NCBI RefSeq assembly: GCF_014287815.1
Contig: NZ_JACOOQ010000001.1
Location: 186,001-250,000 of the forward strand
Source: Clostridium lentum
GTDB taxonomy: Bacteria; Bacillota; Clostridia; Clostridiales; Clostridiaceae
DNA: 64,000 bases
Reading direction: 5' to 3'
Shown: one piece after another, positions 60,760-64,000 of the stretch
Layout of the letters: every line of letters begins with the position of its first letter
Numbering within the stretch: position 1 is the stretch's first letter
Made by a program: the position numbers and the translations under genes
Notes under the pieces: model-generated
What the model was told of the DNA's origin: nothing
Database searches by the model: none
What the model saw: only the letters and a program-made list of their open reading frames with translations

Positions 60760-63007
60760 GAAATTTTTTAACTATTTCTTATATATTCTTATATTCATCT
60801 TTTTATCAATGTCGATTTTGTCAGGAGTTGAAGTGATTAACAACTATGATTTAACACTGCCAGAGAGGATTTATGTTGATTCATATCTAGCACAGGAAAT
60901 AGATGATTATATAGGAATGGCGCTAGATTATGCTATTTATTATAAAAATGATGAATATGTTAATGATATAAACAATATAAACCAATATGAAATTGATAGT
61001 TATAAACAAAAAATAGAAAAAAAGATTGAAAGCCAATATCAAAATATCAAAAGTATAAGAGAAAGTTCGCAAGGTTTTCATGATTATAGTTATGATGAGC
61101 AACAGGCTATATTAAATGAAGAAAGAAAGAAGATAGAAGAGAAATATGCATATGATGAAGCCAGTTTACTTGAAGAAATTTTAGAAAGTAAAAAGACGGC
61201 ATATGAAAATCTAAAAGTTCAGCTAAGTGCTTATAATAATATTGATTTTGCAGCTTTTGATATACTGAGTAATAGCTGGATTACTAAAAAAAAAGTAGAT
61301 GAAGATTTGATAAAAGATACAAAATACTATTCTATAAGAAAGATTACCACTAATGATGGTGTTACTGAAAATGTATATATATCAGGAAAAAAATCTACTA
61401 ATTCTCATATAGTAAATAGAATTAAAAGAAATTCTTCAGGATATTATACCAGTGGAAATTACGTATCATCATATATACAAAATCAATCATCCAAATATTA
61501 TTATTTAAATAATTATAGTATAGAACTATATGTATGGATACCAAAAGTTTTGCAGAAGGGAGATTCTATATATAGTGCTTATAAATCTATTGAAGAGATA
61601 GGACATGTTATAGGTATTAAGATAATAGTATGTTTGGTATCAGTAGCTATATTAGCATTACTATTATATTTAAAAAAGAAAGAAAATAGCAGGATGCATG
61701 AAGTTGATATATTAATAGATAAATTAAAGAAATATCCATTTGAATATAAGTTGGGAGGCTTATTGTTAGCATACATAGCATATAAGCTAATATTTAATAG
61801 TTATTATAATAAAATACTTGGTGAAGGAAGATATTTAATTAGCTTTACTTATAGGAATATACTTACATTATCTATTATTTTAATTTTATTATATGTAACA
61901 GTAGAGACGTTAATAGTAAGCTATTCTGAGGGAGCAATTTTTGAAAATACTATTAGTAAAACCATATATTATACAACAAAAGATATAATTAAAAGAGGAT
62001 CGTTCATAAAGAATATCTTTATAATTGGAATTATGTATATATCTACAGTAGTTATATTATTGTTGGTAGGTATATTTAATAATGGAAGGTTATTATGGCC
62101 ATGTTTTATAGTAGGCTTTTTAATAAGTTTTGCTCTGCTTATCAAATTAATAAAAAGCATGGTATATTTAGATAAAATAATGCTTGGGGCAAAGGATGCA
62201 GCCAGCGGAGAATTAACCTATAAGATTGAGGAAAGAGGAAAAGGATACTTATCTAACTTGGCACATGATATCAATAATATTAAAGAGGGCTTAAGAAAGT
62301 CTTTAAAGAATGAAATGAAGAGTGAAAAGATGAAAAGTGAGCTTATAACTAATGTCTCTCATGATTTAAAGACTCCGTTGACCTCAATTATAAATTACAT
62401 TGATTTATTAAAGCGAGAACCTATAGAACCAGAAAGTGCAAGAGATTATATTGCTGTTCTAGACAGTAAATCTCAAAGGCTAAAAGCGCTAATAGAAGAT
62501 TTGTTTGAAGCTTCTAAAGCTGCAAGTGGTGAAATGGAGCTTCATTTGGCTAAAATAGATATAGTGCAGCTTCTAAGACAGACTTTAGGTGAGTTCGATG
62601 AAAAACTCATTGAGAGTTTATTAGAGATTAGAACTAATTTCCCAGAAGAAAAAGTTTATGTTAATGGAGATGGAAGAAGATTATTTAGAGTCTTTGAAAA
62701 TTTAATTTCCAACATAACCAAATATTCTTTAAGAGGGACAAGGGTATATATTGATATTATTAAGGATGAAAAAAATGCCATTATTGTAATGAAGAATATC
62801 TCATCTTATGAACTAAACTTTGATGCTGGGGAAATAACAAATAGATTTAAACGTGGAGATGAAGCAAGGACTACAGAAGGATCTGGTCTTGGGCTTGCTA
62901 TTGCTAAAAGTATAGTAGAGCTTCATGGCGGAGAACTGAATATAGAAATTGATGGAGACTTGTTTAAATCAATTATAAAAATGGAATTATATCAAGAGAA
63001 TAATTAA
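60755..63007 (+). CDS. Large multi-helix sensor histidine kinase
   Basis: A 750-residue membrane kinase. One N-terminal helix (YILIFIFLSMSILSGVEVI) is followed by an extracytoplasmic domain of about 250 residues, charged and partly coiled-coil (QAILNEERKKIEEKYAYDEA). At about residues 285-470 come five more membrane helices, then a HAMP-like linker (AASGELTYKIEERGKGYL). The kinase core has the phospho-accepting His536 in ITNVSHDLKTPLTSIINYI, an N-box in FRVFENLISNITKYS, and the G-box GSGLGLAIAKSIVELHGG. The ATG at 60755 overlaps the regulator's stop, so the pair is coupled. The input domain is of no family I recognise; its signal is unknown. Confidence 0.88.
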   Translation, partial: NKKFFNYFLYILIFIFLSMSILSGVEVINNYDLTLPERIYVDSYLAQEIDDYIGMALDYAIYYKNDEYVNDINNINQYEIDSYKQKIEKKIESQYQNIKSIRESSQGFHDYSYDEQQAILNEERKKIEEKYAYDEASLLEEILESKKTAYENLKVQLSAYNNIDFAAFDILSNSWITKKKVDEDLIKDTKYYSIRKITTNDGVTENVYISGKKSTNSHIVNRIKRNSSGYYTSGNYVSSYIQNQSSKYYYLNNYSIELYVWIPKVLQKGDSIYSAYKSIEEIGHVIGIKIIVCLVSVAILALLLYLKKKENSRMHEVDILIDKLKKYPFEYKLGGLLLAYIAYKLIFNSYYNKILGEGRYLISFTYRNILTLSIILILLYVTVETLIVSYSEGAIFENTISKTIYYTTKDIIKRGSFIKNIFIIGIMYISTVVILLLVGIFNNGRLLWPCFIVGFLISFALLIKLIKSMVYLDKIMLGAKDAASGELTYKIEERGKGYLSNLAHDINNIKEGLRKSLKNEMKSEKMKSELITNVSHDLKTPLTSIINYIDLLKREPIEPESARDYIAVLDSKSQRLKALIEDLFEASKAASGEMELHLAKIDIVQLLRQTLGEFDEKLIESLLEIRTNFPEEKVYVNGDGRRLFRVFENLISNITKYSLRGTRVYIDIIKDEKNAIIVMKNISSYELNFDAGEITNRFKRGDEARTTEGSGLGLAIAKSIVELHGGELNIEIDGDLFKSIIKMELYQENN

Positions 63008-63341
63008 TAGAAAGAATCAAATAGCATTGTTATTTGGTGCTTTTAATTTATTTAAAGGAGTTAATAGAAGAAAGAAGTAACTAATGATTAAAAATATAAC
63101 TATTCTTATCTAATTGATAATTAATATCATATAGAGAGGCTATAAAGCTTTTAGTAGTGCTAGTTGAAAGGTATTCTCAATTAGAAAAAAATTTAAAAAA
63201 TTTTAAAAAAAGGGCTTGTAATTAATAATAATTATTATATAATAATAAGTGTAAGGTTACTTACAAGAAACAGAAGAGTAATTATTCAAAGTAGATATAT
63301 AAATTTAAAAATATATAAAAGATTTTAGGAGGAATAAAATT
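63008..63341 (+). promoter_or_regulatory. Reverse rubrerythrin promoter with PerR-like box
   Basis: This gap has no gene. TTGTAA (63216-63221) and TATAAT (63238-63243) are 16 bases apart and form the likely promoter. Between them lies TAATAAT-A-ATTATTA (63223-63237), a 7-1-7 palindrome that fits the PerR consensus TTATAATNATTATAA at 12 of 14 positions. Repression by PerR, lifted by peroxide or oxygen, is the expected control of this gene type in Clostridium. The rest (63008-63210) is AT-rich with only weak hairpins. Confidence 0.62.
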
Positions 63342-63884
63342 ATGAAGAAATTTGTATGTATAGTATGTGGATATATTCATGAAGGAGAAGCTGCACCAGC
63401 AGAATGTCCAGTTTGTCACGTAGGAGCTGATAAGTTCAAAGAACAAACAGGAGAAATGACTTGGGCTGCAGAACACGAAGTAGGAGCTGCACAAGGAGCT
63501 TCAGAAGACATAATGGCTGATTTAAGAGCAAACTTTGAAGGAGAATGCTGTGAAGTTGGTATGTACTTAGCTATGGCAAGAGTTGCTCATAGAGAAGGAT
63601 ATCCAGAAATAGGATTATACTGGGAAAAAGCTGCTTACGAAGAAGCAGAACATGCTGCTAAGTTTGCTGAATTATTAGGAGAAGTTGTTACTAATTCAAC
63701 TAAGAAAAACTTAGAAATGAGAATTGAAGCTGAAAATGGAGCAACTGAAGGTAAGTTCGATTTAGCTAAGAGAGCTAAAGCTGCTAACTTAGATGCAATT
63801 CATGATACAGTTCACGAAATGGCTAGAGACGAAGCTAGACACGGAAAAGCATTCCAAGGATTATTAAACAGATACTTTAAATAA
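63342..63884 (+). CDS. Reverse rubrerythrin
   Basis: A 180-residue rubrerythrin in which the rubredoxin-like domain comes first. Cys6/Cys9 and Cys22/Cys25 ([19 protein letters not shown]) bind one iron. The ferritin-like four-helix domain follows, with glutamates and histidines for the di-iron site in [26 protein letters not shown] and [14 protein letters not shown]. The order is opposite to classical rubrerythrin, as in C. acetobutylicum RevRbr, which reduces hydrogen peroxide and oxygen with electrons from NADH. The ATG follows TTAGGAGG. Codon use is strongly biased, suggesting high expression. A PerR-like operator lies in the promoter. Confidence 0.93.
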   Translation: MKKFVCIVCGYIHEGEAAPAECPVCHVGADKFKEQTGEMTWAAEHEVGAAQGASEDIMADLRANFEGECCEVGMYLAMARVAHREGYPEIGLYWEKAAYEEAEHAAKFAELLGEVVTNSTKKNLEMRIEAENGATEGKFDLAKRAKAANLDAIHDTVHEMARDEARHGKAFQGLLNRYFK

Positions 63885-63904
63885 AAAAATAAATGAATAT
63901 AGAG

Positions 63905-63928
63905 TTATATCAAATTAATTTGATATAA
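63905..63928. repeat. 24-base perfect palindrome after reverse rubrerythrin
   Basis: TTATATCAAATT at 63905-63916 is followed directly by its inverse AATTTGATATAA (63917-63928), with no loop. It precedes the terminator; it could be a protein-binding site or a second hairpin in the 3' end of the mRNA. Confidence 0.6.
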
Positions 63929-63935
63929 GATGATG

Positions 63936-63967
63936 AAAAAGGAATTCTAATTTGAATTCCTTTTTTA
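63936..63967 (+). terminator. Terminator of reverse rubrerythrin
   Basis: AAAAAGGAATTC pairs with GAATTCCTTTTT around TAATTT, followed by TTAA. Confidence 0.85.
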
Positions 63968-64000
63968 ATATTAATAAATTTGAGGTTTTATATTCCTTAT

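Noticed and set aside
1..64000. tRNA, rRNA or insertion sequence genes
   Set aside because: No cloverleaf, rRNA segment or transposase frame was found on either strand; only possible IS-end footprints near 8860-9434 remain.

Overview
The window is strongly AT-rich DNA of a spore-forming Gram-positive, most likely a Clostridium sensu stricto (cluster I) species. The evidence is a GerK-type germination locus with gerKB divergent from gerKA-gerKC (the arrangement known from C. perfringens), a T-box-controlled leuS, clostridial ChW repeats, a reverse rubrerythrin with a PerR-like operator, AGGAGG-type ribosome sites with frequent TTG/GTG starts, and U-tracted hairpin terminators. I see no tRNA, rRNA, CRISPR array or intact mobile element.

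Bases 1-40210 are a large cell-surface polysaccharide region built from modules. Module A (24-8027) is one + strand run of polymerase, two O-acyltransferases, four glycosyltransferase-type genes and a flippase. It ends in a scar (8077-9434) with two decayed galU copies, an unrecognised 147-aa gene and two perfect or near-perfect inverted repeats. A shared section follows (9451-16366): two LytR-CpsA-Psr attachment enzymes and a secreted coiled-coil/3D-domain wall protein on the minus strand, with intact galU, wecB and galE on the plus strand for UDP-Glc, UDP-ManNAc and UDP-Gal. Next come a second flippase with a WsaF-like glycosyltransferase (16576-19179) and a GtrB/GT-C/GtrA side-chain glycosylation cassette (19301-22118).

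Module B (22572-32897) begins and ends with similar small phosphoglycosyl transferases. Between them lie a rhamnosyltransferase-like gene, rfbACDB for dTDP-L-rhamnose, a second polymerase and three more glycosyltransferases. At its edge are a lipoprotein and a 983-aa secreted N-acetylglucosaminidase with about six ChW repeats (33011-36755), then a polytopic membrane protein, a second intact galU and a second GtrB-like transferase. Together these genes make sugar nucleotides, build lipid-linked repeats, flip and polymerise them, decorate them with acyl and glycosyl groups, and probably link them to peptidoglycan through the LCP enzymes.

From 40293 on the content is core chromosome: trpS, a zinc-ribbon protein, the gerK locus, a GAF-GGDEF diguanylate cyclase, a P-loop protein, tyrS, a FliK-like/FlhB-like orphan pair, a metallophosphoesterase, a small alarmone synthetase, an orphan PTS IIB-like protein, a HesB-like protein, a methyltransferase-fold protein, leuS with its T-box, a NupC transporter, an OmpR-type two-component system and reverse rubrerythrin. 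Several starts were moved to the codon that follows a Shine-Dalgarno sequence; one of them (48916) appears to be a rare ATT start.
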